Assembly: GCA_005656395.1 (NCBI GenBank)
Contig: SRSI01000048.1
Coordinates: 2,170,001-2,234,000, forward strand
DNA: 64,000 nucleotides
Source of the DNA: Strongyloides papillosus
Taxonomy: Eukaryota; Nematoda; Chromadorea; Rhabditida; Strongyloididae
Reading direction: 5' to 3'
Shown: in pieces, positions 27,245-40,057 of the stretch
Layout: every line of letters starts with the position of its first letter
How positions within the stretch are numbered: the first letter of the stretch is position 1
Translations under genes and position numbers: made by a program
The notes under the pieces: generated by a model
The model's database searches: none
Seen by the model: only the letters and a program-made list of their open reading frames with translations
Told to the model about the DNA's origin: nothing

Positions 27245-28959
27245 TTAGTCGTCAACAAAGGAAGAATCAACAATACTTTCATTAAGTTGTTGATATATTC
27301 CTTCTCCTTGGGTAGGATTAGATAAGGGTGAAGACCAGACAGCTGAACTGGTTCTAACATACTTCTTTCCTTTAAAAATATCCTCCATCTTAAACTCATG
27401 AATCTTCCCAAATATTTTCGACAAGTCTGCAAATGGTCCAAACTTCCGATGCTGCTTCTTGAGAGCTGGTCGAAGATTCTCCATGTTTGCCCATTTAGGA
27501 ATGACCTTTCTCGGATTATCTTCATCATCTGTACCATCTCCTTCAGATAAATCCGCTATATTATAGTCATCAATCGTCGATGGTTGCAGAATCTTGTCGG
27601 GTGTTAATTCATATTCAACACCATGGATGAGAGATGCATTGATACGCGTAGAGTTGAATAGAGGTGATGAAAACATGTCTGTTACCTCTAAAGACTTCAT
27701 TTCTGCTTCAAATTTCTTAAATTGTTCTTGCTCCACAGTCGCAGACTTGAAGATGTTTGTCTTGTTGCAATTATACGTAACCTCAGGAGTTACGTTCTCA
27801 GTGTCGAAAAGACGGTGACTCTTGCTCTTAGGACTTCCGTATGAATCATTTTTACATGAGTTACTGCTTCTCCTTTTCCTTGGAATTATCGGGGTTTCGT
27901 ATGCTATCTCGGACCTTTCACATGACTTGTCCACAATAGTCCGTTCCACAGTTTTGTGTATTTTTGATACCCCCATCTGCGATACCGGAGTCTCCTCAAC
28001 TGTATCCTTGTTGACAATCTTCGGACGCGAAACAGTATTTGTAGGGGTCTTGAAACATTGACCGTTTGGTGTCCTTGGAGCTTTCTTTTGATTTTGAAAC
28101 TCTTTAATGCGCTCCTCCCTCTCTTTTATATCTCTAATTTTTTCCTCCCGCTCCATCTCTTTTAACTTCCGTCTTTCTTCAACTTGTCTTGTTTTCTCTT
28201 CTCGTTCCCTAGAAAAATAAACATAAAAAATATTTACTAAAATTCCTTACCTCTTGGCTCTCTCAGCTTTTTCCCTCAGTAAATTTTGTTTTTTCATATC
28301 AGCTCTGCGCAGACTACTATCTTGTTGCATAAGCATAATAGCTCGCTCTGTCGTATCCCTATTTTTCTTTGGAGCCGTCAAAGCACGATGAGGTAGCGTC
28401 GGGGTATTCTTGCCATTTTGATGATGTAGTCCTGCAGTACCACCAGCTGGATTTGTGAACTTGGACCGTAAATTAGCAACTAGACCAGGCCTAGGAGTAT
28501 CACCAACATCAACGGACAAATTTGAGTTGACAAAGAGATTCTTCTTTGTCATCCTATCCTTGCGAGTCTCAATTGTTTCGTACATTTTAGCTAACTTTGA
28601 GACATTTTTGCCACGTGTAGGAGTTTTCGGAATCTACAAGAGTAAATTAAAATAGAGATAGACAAACTAACCTTAATTTCAGTATTCTCCTGTAAGACGA
28701 AGTTTTTCAAGGTATCTCGTTGGTGCTTTAACATTTTCTGTGTCTCCTCGTAACACTCAAGAATGGCTTCATCGTAGATATCCTCAATTTCCTCCACTTT
28801 ATCCTCCATAACTTCATATTCTGGGAGGACATTTGAAAAAATAATTGACGATGAGGCCAATATGAAATCATCCTCAGATAACTGAGATAGTAGTTCATTT
28901 GGACGTTCTTCCTCAGTAATTGTTTTGAGAAGCCTACGTTGGCGTTTTCTCGGTGGCAT
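27245..28959 (-). CDS. icp-1: INCENP (chromosomal passenger complex scaffold)
   Basis: Three minus-strand exons (28672-28959, 28251-28633, 27245-28208; introns 38 and 42 bp) join to 544 residues. The N-terminal 100 residues are helix-prone and acidic. A highly charged single-alpha-helix segment (about 200-260: REKAERAKREREEKTR onward) spans the second intron. The C-terminal IN-box is diagnostic (about 439-520): YNIADLSEGDGTDDEDNPRK, VIPKWANM, then LEDIF-like MEDIFKGKK, and the TSS motif in RTSSAVWSSP (Thr510-Ser512), the site phosphorylated by Aurora B. INCENP anchors and activates Aurora B with survivin and borealin at centromeres and midzone (family knowledge). The ATG at 28959 begins a basic N-terminus. 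The gene has distinctly higher GC than its surroundings. Directly downstream lies the CYK-4-like gene on the same strand. Confidence 0.92.
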
Positions 28960-30098
28960 TTCTAACTAAAAATTACACAGAATGAATAACTATTTTCAAG
29001 TTAAGCATTTTTTTATAACATTAACTAAGAAATACAGAACACGAAAAAAATATCAAAAAGACAAACGATTACAAGGAGGAAAATAATAAAAACGACGTTT
29101 GCTGCGGCGCTTACTACCAGAAAGATGTCGCGATTCTATTTAAGATTTTTACTAGACGCACCATAAAAAAAGGTAAAGGTATTAGTTAATTCATCATTTA
29201 TGTTAAGTGGTAAGAATAAAAAAAATGACAAAATGTGATACAAAATGGGAGTTTATATAATAATAATTTGAAAGTGATGACATCATTGTCATCAAATATC
29301 TTTTAACTAAAGTATCCAAGAAAAATAAATCTATCTCACTATGATGATAGTGTTTAGTTGAAAAGGCATTAATAAATGGATGACATTTTTTTGATGTCTT
29401 ACAACGAATATTGCTTTTCCCGGTTAATTGTGAATGGAAGTATTAGAAAGATGTTCATATAGAAAATCAGGATGCCATTTCAAGGTCTTCCTATTGAATG
29501 GATGAATTTTTTTTTCTTTAGATATCTTCCGAACGATGCCATACAACTGAAATTGAATTAAGTACTTTACAAATTTATCAAATATTTTACAAGTGCACTA
29601 CACGTAATTGTTTCAAAAAGTTTGTGACGTTTTACATTTCAGCAGAAGCTTGCTGTAGTAGAATTTTCATCAAGAGGAATATTCATTTTCCATGTTTATT
29701 CTCATTTTTGGTTTCTACATGTGCTTAAATTTGTTTCTCTTTCCTTTTCGTTAATCTATATCTAATGTTAGTGTGTTCAAATGAGTATCACTGTTTTTCT
29801 TTTTTCACATGCACTCTAAAGATCAAAGAGTACTGAACAGTTTAACTTTTCTATCTATCTTAGAGAAATGAGTCGTCATTTTCGTAAGAAAAGTTCCTCG
29901 TCAATCACTATTTTTTTGAGAGCTCTACTATTGCATCTATCATTAACGATTGTTTTGGTAGAAGCTTATTGTTTTTGTATTTCAAAATAAAACGTTAGTT
30001 GGGAAAAAGGTTCGTATTTTGAAGTGAATTTGGTAAAAAAGACATACATACAGTTCTGTCCCATTCCAACTAAACGTTTCTTATTTTGACTCTTCGTT
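28960..30098. other. Divergent intergenic / promoter region
   Basis: About 1.1 kb between the divergent INCENP (-) and DXO-like (+) genes. Expected to hold both promoters. Slightly less AT-rich than other spacers but no gene is evident. Confidence 0.5.
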
Positions 30099-31163
30099 AT
30101 GTCATCTGAATATCCTGAGCCGGTGAAACTTTATTCTTTCTACAATAAGAAGCAGGACAATGGAGAGAATCTATTCAAATTTGATGAAAGTATATTTCCT
30201 GTGTATATGAGTGGCTCAAGTAAACCGGCGACTCTCCCGCTGAACCTCGCAGTTGGTGTTGAAGAAAAGTTAAAAAAGCCGTATTCTCCAAAAAATTTGC
30301 GTCACTGGGATCTTATGACACATATTAATGATACTATTGATATGTCACTTCAGCAGATAACAGACTATTCCGATGTCGTTTGTTATCATAAGTTCTTGAG
30401 AGATTTGGCAATTATTCCACTTGGAGGACGACTATGGCACAATCACGTTGCTTTTTTGTATGATGGAGTTGTTTTTATTGAGGAAGTTACAACTTCATCG
30501 GATCCAGTCAGCAGTAAGGACATTGAAGAAAAATATGTAAAAGAAAAATTTAAAAAAGTATGCACAATGTCAAATTATAAGAGACCTCAAGAAATGGGTT
30601 CTTTAGTAGATTTTAGTGAGGGTTTTTACGTCACCAAAACTAGAGTTTTCAAAACTGGAGATTCCTCATTAAAAGTAATGTTCACAGGAGAAGTTGACGC
30701 TATTTATGGCAGTAGTCAATCGGATCGTAAGTTTGTAGTTTTTTAATTTTATTTGTTTTTTTAAGAAAATGAGTTCATAGATATAAAACTATACAATGGA
30801 CACAGAGATCACTTATTTAGGGGAATGATTCCTTATGATATATGGGCTGAGAACTACATTATTGGGAATGATTATATTGCTGCAGGTATTACAAAGAAAG
30901 GTGCCAATTCTGTACTTAAGAAAATTGAAACCTTCCATTTGTCTGACTTTGAATCAAAACTCCCTATCCCAATTCCTAAAATTATGGAATATGTTGGGAA
31001 ATGTCTTGAAAATATAATCAACGCCTGTAAGAAATACCCATCTAGTTATATTATGATTCCAAATGACGACTTTTCACTTCGTATCGTCGATGAAGAAAGA
31101 ATGAAATTGTTGCACTTTTCTCGACCGACTCCTGAATTTATTAAAGCTTTTCCTATATGGTGA
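30099..31163 (+). CDS. DXO/Rai1/Dom3-like decapping nuclease
   Basis: Exons 30099-30726 and 30766-31163 (39-bp intron with AAG acceptor) join to 341 residues. Features of the DXO family: LNLAVGVEE near residue 50 (human DXO has DLNLGIE), then HNHVAFLYDGVVFIEEV, the metal-binding motif GEVDAIYG (about 201-208), and a FIDIKLYNG block (about 213-221) where the family has a Glu-x-Lys motif. Later WAENYIIGNDYIAAG resembles the family's WWAQSFLPGVPSVVAG. DXO enzymes remove incomplete or NAD caps and degrade RNA 5' to 3' (family knowledge). Here Asp replaces Glu in the second metal motif, so activity may be altered. Nematodes have several such paralogues. Similarity is clear in order and motifs but distant overall. 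Confidence 0.72.
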
Positions 31164-31731
31164 AATAATTACTTGAATTTTTTTTATTGTAGTTTTATGT
31201 GTATAATTTTATGTATATAATTGTTTGTAATTTTTTATTTGTACTTTTATTGTTTAAGATGATAATTATTTTATAATAATAAATTTTATTATTGTATGAT
31301 AAGAACTTCAAAATGGTATTACAACAGAAATTTTTTTACCTCTGATTGAACTGACAAAATAAAACAATATAGGCCATTCTTTGTGGTGAAATTTTTGACA
31401 AATTAAGTACAAAAAATTTACAAAATGTACTATCATTCAAATATTGTAGACAACATGCACTTTTGACAATGATAAGGAACATATAGAAATAGACGATAAA
31501 ATGTTATCTATTATATGAGTAATTCAATTTCCTAATCGTACAACAACAGATTTTGAAATCCTAAGCTTCTTCGTAAAGTAAATATCAGCATTTAGATGGT
31601 AAAAACATATAACAAAACAAGGTAAACAAAAATAGAAAGCTTTATTAATTGTAACAGCAATCCCTTTCTTAAAGAACCCTCTGAAAAGTGGATAACATAT
31701 ACTTTTATTGTACACGATCATAGTGTTATAG
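31164..31731. other. Convergent 3' intergenic, no gene seen
   Basis: 568 bp between the DXO-like gene (+) and SLC35B1 (-). Nothing recognised beyond AT-rich 3'-end sequence. Confidence 0.5.
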
Positions 31732-32788
31732 TCAATTTACTTTTGGTTTATGAGATGCCGCTTTTTTACTTTCAATAGCATCTAGTAATAAAGCTCCAAA
31801 TACAATAATTGTTCCGACAGCTTGTTGTGTAGAGAAATAATGATTGAAGGCAATAACTGATAGGATAATAGAAATAATTTTTCTTATTGTTGTTACTATT
31901 GAGCATGTTAATGGTCCGAATTCTGTAACAGTTTTAAATATAAAACACTGGCCTAAGGCTGATGCGAAAGATAATGACAAAATTAAATACAAAGCTTCCA
32001 TGTGTTTTTGAATAAAAGCATAAAAACCTGACAACTCTCCTGAATAGGAAGTATAAATAAATAAATAGATGGAGGAGAACAAATTCATAAAAAACATCAT
32101 TCCCCATTTGTCACTATAGTGATCCCGTCTCATTCTATCTTGTAAAGCTCCTGTTGTCCCATCAGCTGTTAATGAGATCAATAATAGAAATTCTCCATAT
32201 CCGAAATTGAATCCACCTTTCGTTCCTGCTTTGCTGCCCTTGTAACTAAATATAACAACACCAATAACGATTAGTAAGACGTAAAGGTATTTTTTAAATT
32301 TATAATTTTTAGATGCAAAAAGAACCCCCAAAATCATAATTGGAATTGGTTTACAAGATTTTCCTAACACTTGAGTAGGATATGGTACGTGTTTTAAAGC
32401 TGAATTTGAGGTAAGCATTGCTACTAAGTAACTAATAGATATAATAGCATAACTTCCTCTTGGTACTGTGTCTTTTTTAATAGTATTTCCATTGACTTTG
32501 GAGCAAAAAAGAGCAGTTAAAGCATTAACAGAACATTGGAAGAAAACTAATGGTAGGACATAGTTGAATTTTTCCCCTTCATTTCCATAGTTTGTTAGAA
32601 ACCTAAAAAAAATAGAGAATAAATAATGCTCAAAAACATTTTTCAATATAAACCAACACTTTCTCTTGAATATACCCAAAGATAGTATATCCAAAAACAA
32701 TACCAGTTGTACATAATATTAAATGAAGCGCTTTTGTAGACCAACTTTTTTGTTCATGAATATTCAGTGTGGATTGTTTTTTAGTCAT
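31732..32788 (-). CDS. hut-1: SLC35B1-type ER nucleotide(-sugar) transporter
   Basis: Exons 32658-32788 and 31732-32602 (55-bp intron) join to 333 residues with about 8-10 membrane helices. Matches to SLC35B1 are dense: GIVFGYTIFGYIQEK, then FFQCSVNAL, SISYLVAMLTSNSAL, the highly conserved YPTQVLGKSCKPIPIM, GYGEFLLLISLTADG, ALGQCFIF, and EFGPLTCSIVTTIRKI. SLC35B1 (C. elegans HUT-1) moves nucleotide-sugars or ATP/ADP across the ER membrane and is needed for ER protein folding (family knowledge). The donor is GTTGGT, unusual but the only one giving phase 2 and joining the conserved QEK to the TNYGNEGEKF block. Complete at both ends; C-terminus is lysine-rich. Confidence 0.9.
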
Positions 32789-34728
32789 TATTAACTACTT
32801 TTCCTTACAGTAAACAATAAAATATGTATATACTAGAAGACTAATGTTACAATAATAAAACCCTGAAAAATTTCGGTCTATCACTATTCAAAAATATATA
32901 TGGATAAAAAATATTATCAATCTCAATTTATTAAACTAATAACTAACCACATCATTTGGTGGTAACGTGGCCTAACACACAACGACAAACATTGGGTTAT
33001 CGTCCTCTCCCCCCAATTTCTCTATTTAATAACAGTAAAATGATACAGATGCATTCTGAGTTGTTGTTATTCTAAACAAATTGAGTGAGGGAAATTTGGA
33101 ATTGATGAGTAACAAAGAGGGCCAATTTAATGTTGTTTGTTTTTCCAGTTACAGGGTGTTTTTTTAATGTATAAAGAGGAACGATAGAAAAAATATTTGA
33201 GAAATTAAATGTCTTTTTTTTTAACCGCTATTCATTTCTTTGTTCTTTTTTCCCACTATTACTTTTTACCTCAATATTTCTAGTGATATTTTATTGTTAT
33301 ATTTAATGTTACGCGTTAAGATATTAATTTCAATCATATAACAATGATATCTTATCATTTACATCCTTTAACTATTTGAATTCCCCACTATATATATTTT
33401 TAATAATTGCCCATTATTTTAAACTAGATGATACTTTTGATTGAGTTACATATGATTTCTACTGCTACGGGCACGTGACTTTTAATAAATTATAACCAAT
33501 AAAGTTCTATAGGTTATCATTTATACATATGTCGAAGTATTTTGAAATACATTTTATTTGCATTTTTTTTAATCATTATCTAAGAATTATTCTTTTCTAT
33601 AGTTGAGAATTTTTTATCATTAACTTTTATTTGAACACGACGTAGTGTCATTAATTTAAATGATATATAGGTTACTATTTGTATTTTGTTAGCATAATTT
33701 ATTCTTCGAAAAAATATCTACGATAAAAAGTGTTGGGGTGAACTTTTAAACAAAGTAAATATTGTATAGATCATAGATTATATATTGAGACACAGGAATG
33801 TACAGGTGTGAAATATTTAATTGTTCTATCCACTCATTATTGTGATTTTATGATAATTTATATTCTTTTTATTTAAAGTTTGATAGTAATGGCAATACAA
33901 AAAGTTTTTAATAAACTATCAAACTTCTTTCATGATAATAAGTGCCTCTTTGTTTGAAAATGTTCATATTTAACAGATCATGAGTATAATATTATGTTAA
34001 TACGTTTTATAAAGTGAAAACCAGATTGTACTTTACCTGATATCTTCGATTAACACTGCATACTCCCACAATATCACATATCAGCTATCTAAATTCAGTC
34101 TTCCACAATTTTTATATTGATAAATATTTGTTAGTCACAATTTCTATATATATGCATGTAAATCAGTGTAATTTTTAATAAGCATAAAAACATTCTTGTT
34201 TAAGCATATGTGTCTTTAAAAGGACCATCTGTTTGGAAGTACATTTTACCAATAATAAGGTAAAATGCTATAAAAAGCTGTTAAATTTTATGTATGTAGT
34301 TTCATTCAAATTTTATGTTTTGTGTTAACGTTATTTAAAGTTTTTTGTTATGAGGAATGTTTTTCTTTTTTTTTATTTCTACTTAAGTTTTGTTATTTCA
34401 CTATCTTGTGACTATAGCTATAAATAACTTTACAATTTTATTACGTTATTTTATTTTATTTTTTAGTAAATTAATGAATCGGTCAATAATTAACAATCTG
34501 TTTTAAATTATTTTATGGATGAATACTTTATTTACGTTTATTTAATGTAGATATACGTTAATAATGTTGTTTTGGAAGTCTTTTAGTATTATTTAATTTT
34601 ATATTCCATCTATTTATTTTATATTGTTTTCAGATTATAAGTAACACTAACTTTTGGATATTTCAATATAGTAAAGTTTAGAAGCGATTCTTTCAATTAA
34701 GAAAGATTATATAAAAAGAAGATGAGAT
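32789..34728. other. Divergent intergenic / promoter region
   Basis: About 1.9 kb between divergent SLC35B1 and LMBR1 starts. It contains a perfect 12-bp inverted repeat (33876-33926, listed separately). No gene or tRNA seen. Confidence 0.5.
33876..33926. other. Perfect 12-bp inverted repeat
   Basis: Arms AAGTTTGATAGT (33876-33887) and ACTATCAAACTT (33915-33926) are separated by 27 nt. In DNA this AT-rich some chance inverted repeats are expected, though a perfect 12-mer containing G/C positions is uncommon. Function unknown. Confidence 0.4.
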
Positions 34729-36437
34729 ATGGACAAACTATCATTGATGCTCCAACCACCACAAAGTGGTTTAGATCCTGATCCTAATGATCCGTTTTAT
34801 TTGGAAGAAGAAGCTTTTCACGATTCGGTTCGTGTTCAAATCGTAAGTACTATATTTTCCTATAACTTTTATATAACAATTTTGTTTTCAAGATTTGTCT
34901 ATTGGTGTATATACTATTTTATCTATGTAGTTATTCTGTAATTAGATACTACAGAACAAGATCTGATTTTGATGAATTATACTCTGGTGATGAAGATTAT
35001 TTTGTCTATCGTATAGCTGTTTGGATATGTACAAGTTCATTAGCAACTGCAATTTCTGCTATATTTCTCCTACCTTTTTCTATATTAGGAACAGAAATAC
35101 GACAAGTTTACAAAGACAATTTTTATATAGCATGGTTGAATTGGGATTTAATATATACAATGTGGAATTACGTGTTTACCTTTTCAAATATATCACTTTT
35201 CATTTTACTGCCATTTTCTTATTTTTTCATAGAATCCCAAGGATTTCATGGAGCAAGGAAAAGATTAAAATCAAGAATTATTGAAGCGGCTTGTGTGTCT
35301 TTCTTTTTAATTATAATTATCACATGCTTGATAGATTTATGTTATACAATGTTTTTTGCATCAACCTATTCCAATGATGGTGTAAGTAACTCAACAACAA
35401 CCCAAGGATGGAGAAAAATTACCCAATTACATTTAACGTTATTCAATTTTACATTCGTTAACATTCCAATGATTTATTCATTCTGTTCACTAATTGGTTT
35501 AACGTTATTTTTAATCTCTACACCGTTTGGATTTTCTAGAATATTTGATTGGGCATATAATTTACTTACAAAACAACAATCTATTAACTTTTCATTTGTT
35601 AATATAAATGAATCATGTGATATTAGTAGTGATATGAATAGAAGTGCTCAAGAATTTTATAGAAAATTGGAAAGAGCAAAGGTACTTTCATTAAGGAGAA
35701 GAGTTAGTGGAACTGTAGAAATAGTAAACAATGATAGTAATGATAATATTGAAACTTTTGAAGAGAATCATAAATATTGTTATTTTAACAAAATACTTCC
35801 AAATGCAAATGATCATGTTGGTGTTTTAAGGATAGGACAACTACTAAATGTTTGTAAGATAACAGTTAGTTTAATAAAGTATCCTCTTCTTATGATTACG
35901 ATACTCCTATTAACAATAATTTTTGTTCTAATGATAACAATTAATACACTAACAATCTTATTTGGATTTCGCTCTTTACCACATTATGTACAGATTGTTG
36001 AAGTTAACTCAAGACATGTAAATGGAATTCTTTGGTCAACAATTGAAGTTGCTGTCATAACATATATGTTTGCACTATCATTAGCTGGTGTATATTCACT
36101 ACCATTTCTTAGGCGAATGAAACCAAAAAAATCTATGACATCAATGACATCTGTCATAGGTAATTCAACACTTATCCTATGTCTTTCTTCAGCTCTCCCG
36201 GTAACATCAAAGACACTCGGTATAACAACATTCGATTTACTAGGAAAATATGGAACCTTAACTTGGCTTTCAAATTTTTCTTTTATATGGTTTTATAATG
36301 TAATATTTGTTTCAATTACAATATCTTGCCTCCTCAATAAGCTAACATTACAAGTAAGAAATGAAATAGTAACAAGATTTCAATACTTTTTAAATCGTAA
36401 CAAATATCCATCAGGAATGGAGGGTAAAGATAAATAG
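34729..36437 (+). CDS. lmbr-1: LMBR1-like multi-pass membrane protein
   Basis: Exons 34729-34842 and 34893-36437 (50-bp intron) join to 552 residues with about nine membrane helices. LMBR1/LMBR1L features: VRVQIICLLVYILFYLCS across the splice, then RIAVWICTSSLATAISAIFLLPFSI, YIAWLNWDLI, LWN-like MWNYVFTFSN, FIESQGFHGARK, FCSLIGLTLFLISTPFGFSR, a cytoplasmic loop, and the C-terminal TSVIGNSTLILCLSSALPVTSKTLG then FDLLGKYGTLTWLSNF. Vertebrate relatives include LMBR1 and the lipocalin receptor LMBR1L (family knowledge); the nematode protein's role is not inferable. The second exon starts after TTCAAG. Complete. Confidence 0.88.
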
Positions 36438-36835
36438 AAATCTTTTTACTATTTTATTTTCAGCTGAAACGAAATGATCTCATAAGACATTGTATTCTAA
36501 AATATTATATGGTTAGATAAAATTAATTTTAAGGCTTGCGGTATTTTAAAATGTTTATATATATTAATTTGTGGTATTATATTTTTATCCTTAATTTCCA
36601 TCGGGTGAAAGTTTTATGTAATTATTGGAAAACCAAACATTGTAAAATAATGTTAGTAATTACAGATTTCTTTTCATTTAAAAATTAATAAAAATTTTAT
36701 TTTTCTAAATTATTTTGGAATCTTTGTGAAGTACGGTGACTGTGAGAATCCATTATTGATATTCTTGCTTTTTTCTAGATTACATACAAATATCACCATC
36801 AGAAACTATTGTACTTCCATATCATTATTCTTTTT
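36438..36835. other. 3' intergenic up to repeat element
   Basis: About 400 bp after the LMBR1 stop, AT-rich, no gene. It ends where the 1.86 kb repeat begins. Confidence 0.5.
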
Positions 36836-38690
36836 CACACAAAATAAATAAATGTCGTTTTAAAATTCTAATTGCACGACGGTGACCACCGTAAAGACAG
36901 TCATTTTGACCTTTTATGATAAAAGTTTGATTATGCATAATGAGAACATTGTTTTTTGTATTTACTGCTGTAATTTAATTGTTAGTTCGTACAAGTAATT
37001 TTTGAATATGAAAACATAGTGAAATAAATACTGCAATCTTACGAAATGGCATATGCACAAATTAATAAAAAATTATTGCAAAAACATGGAAATTGAAAAT
37101 TTTATAATACAGAACAAATGTTTATTTTGACGATTTTATAATTAAAATAAAGTAAAAAAAGGTTTTTTTTTAAACAAAATATACTATTTGAATTGTAAAT
37201 TATTATTTTAAAATATTTCTAAAATTTTTCTTTACCAATTTTGTAACATTTTATGTTCATAAGTTGTATTTTTATTACTAGAAATGTTGTAATACTATAC
37301 ATTATTTTGAAATTATGCTTGTTAAGTCATTCTAAGATAACTTTATTGTGTAGAATTTTTTTTCGTACAATATTTTTAACATTTGCTTTTTAACATAATA
37401 ATTGTGATACTATTTATTTTTATGTTCTAAGATAAAAAATTTATTTTTTTTATATGATAAATAACAAATATTTTATAGGAAGTGTCTTACGAAAATCTGA
37501 CACATCTTATATAGTATAGTGCATTTTTTAATTCCCTCATGATACATAGAATTTTTAACTTAATTTTAAAAAGAATAATTTAGACACTATAAACTTTTTA
37601 AATGTTTTATTTTTTTTATATGGTATTATAAAAAATTTATTTACTCTAATATGACAGTTACTTAAAATATCACACAAAAACGATTACAAATCTTGAAAAG
37701 TAGTTTTTAAATTAATTATTTTCATGTTAATCCAGAAACATTTTTAATTATGATAATTTCTCTACTAACATAAAAAAATTGGTACTTTTTTAATTGACTT
37801 ATATTTTTTATAAAAAGAAACATATTAAAAAACCGTCGGATCGGATTAAAGAGTTTATTTTTAGCTACAAATTGTGATATTAACAATCCTCAAAGATTTA
37901 GTAACAAACTTCATTTAATACTATTAGTTGTAGACGATTAGGCAGGCAAAGATCAAAAAGTGTATTTCAAAATAATTATCTTGAATTTAAAATAACATAA
38001 CAAAAATCGATCAGATAAGATTTAATAATCAAAACTTTGCTACAAAATGAAGCATTAATCTCTTTTATAAATAGATTAGTTTTATTTTCTAACATGTTTA
38101 ACTTAGAATTGTTTTATAAAAATGAAAATGGCTCTTTTATTTATAACTGGCCCAATCATTGATTAATCACGGCTACATTATGTTTTCTCTTATTCTAGCA
38201 TTAGGCATTTCTAATGTTCTATATATTAAAAACTTTCAATAAATTTAAGGAAAGTTATTTCTGAAACAAAATAGTGAAAGTAAGTGATCAAAAAAGAACG
38301 TTTTTAGAGATAACTTGACTAATTATAGTTCAAAAATTTCGAGACTCATTTTCCTCTTAAAGTTAGAAAAATTACATCTAATGGATTATTAACTATAAAA
38401 TGAGACAACCTTGAAAACAGTTATGGTGAAGACAAATTTTTTTCTATTCTTTATTTTAAGTATAGATTTGAATGTTCATGATTTTTTATGAAATTTGTAT
38501 ATGATAAAACGTATGATTGCAGTTGTTTATTTTAATAATTATGCATATACAAAACTGCCAAAAAAGAAATAAAATTATGCAATAATTACATTTTCGTATA
38601 CCAAAAAAATGCATATGTTAGATCATATATTTTGTATGTAAAAATAATTAATGTCCACCAATTTTAAATGGCACTTTTTATGTTTGTGTG
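36836..38690. mobile_element. 1.86 kb non-coding element, copy 1
   Basis: This segment is nearly identical along its full length to 57356-59214 in the same orientation, with only scattered substitutions and 1-2 nt indels. It begins CACACAAAAT and ends TTTGTGTG; the first about 32 bp align imperfectly with the reverse complement of the last about 32 bp, so it has terminal inverted repeats. No reading frame of note occurs inside. This fits a non-autonomous DNA transposon. No clear target-site duplication was found at either copy. A segmental duplication is the alternative. Confidence 0.7.
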
Positions 38691-39502
38691 TATGCTTCTT
38701 TTTTCTTCATACTTGTACATAATTAAAGGAGTTGTTATAAAAGCGATTAAGTGAATATATCGACATGATATTTTAAAAAAAGTTTAAATTTATCAGTATT
38801 TCTATAGAATTTTTTCTTTACTATTGTTTAAAATTTAATGCTATTATCATCGTTAATATATTAGAATTTTAACATTTTTAAAAAACTTCTGAAAAACTTT
38901 ATTAAATGTTTAAAGAAACCCTTGTTTAATATCGTGACATTCAATATATGTTTTTTGTTGGTGATAACGAACAACAAAAATAGTTCAATTATTCATTAAT
39001 TTAGAAAATTTTTTTCCAAAGTGGCTGAGGCTTAAAAATGCAATGTTTAGAATCAATTATTTTGGAAGTCAATGGTAGAAGATTAGATTAAAAATATAAG
39101 GATAACGTAACCTTACAAGGATATATACTTTAGATATAACGGTAAAATAGGCCAAATAATATTTATCTTTTTTCCACACAAAATTGAATACCCTTTGTTT
39201 AAGTTGTTTAAACTGAATTACAACTTCAGGATGAAAATCATATGGTGTTTGATGAAAAAATATTTTAATAATAGTCTTGATAACAACACATCTCGATTGA
39301 TTTTACATGAATAAATATTCATCCAATATTCAAGAAATAGTTCACTTTTTATATTTATATGACATTTCAACGTGTCTATCTTCAAATTTTTTTTGTAATA
39401 ATTAAAGCATTTGAACAAAATAAGCATTTATTTTAACTATGAATTTACAGAAAAACAATTAGTATTAATTATGATAAAATTATATTATTACATACTAGTA
39501 TC
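38691..39502. other. Intergenic, no gene seen
   Basis: About 800 bp between repeat copy 1 and the F-box-like fragment. A 69-codon minus frame at 39218-39427 lies where the F-box-like 3' flank would be and was not accepted as a gene. Confidence 0.45.
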
Positions 39503-40057
39503 TTAAAGAAAATACTTCAGAATGACGGATTTGTATAATGGCCAGTGATAAATATCATTAAATAATATGTATTTATTACGTTTACCAATGATGCGTTTTG
39601 TAAACTTCTCGTAATATGACTTAATAAGATTATCGGTGAAAATTATATCATCCGATCTGACCTTCCATCTTTTATGTTCAAAAGAAGGAAGTTTTAGAGT
39701 TTTGGGGATTTTCTTTGAACAGTAATCAGATGAAAAAAGATATTCCAATTTTGTAAAATTATTTAAACCATCACTTTCTTTATAGGTAAAACAACTGATC
39801 TTAAGTAATTTAATGTTTGGCATGTATTGTGTAATCATCTTTGCTGTAACATCATCCATATCAGGCACGTTTTCCAATTGTAATACATCGACACTTCTTG
39901 GCATCATTGAGCAAGTAAACTCAAAGCATTGGTAAAATAAATCTAAAAAATAGGAATTAGGATAATCCAAATGTGACACATACTCAAGCTTTATATTCTT
40001 ACCACAGTTTAACTTTAATAAAATAATAAATAATGTTATTGAAGAGTTATGTTCCAT
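39503..40057 (-). pseudogene. F-box-like family gene fragment, 3' portion only
   Basis: A 184-codon open frame whose residues from about 14 onward align closely with the C-terminal third of the frame at 56336-57358: LEYVSHLDYPNS versus LEYEEDLDYSDS, FEFTCSMMPRSVDVLQL versus FEFTCSIMPRNVEVLQL, and AKMITQYMPNIKLLKI versus AKMITKHMPDIRLLNI. The homology starts abruptly at LKLNCGKNIKLEY, and the N-terminal two-thirds of the family is missing here. The leading residues (MEHNSSITLF) have no counterpart. Leucine spacing suggests LRR-like repeats. The missing part matches what is present at 54190-55318, so this may be the separated 3' half of that gene. Family naming is weak; the fragment status is clear. 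Confidence 0.6.

Noticed and set aside
27223..27537. 104-codon minus frame overlapping INCENP
   Set aside because: Alternative frame of the IN-box exon; the IN-box itself is in the accepted frame.
36836..38690. Target-site duplication for the 1.86 kb element
   Set aside because: Left and right flanks of both copies were compared and no matching 2-9 bp repeat adjoins the CACACAAA/TTTGTGTG ends.
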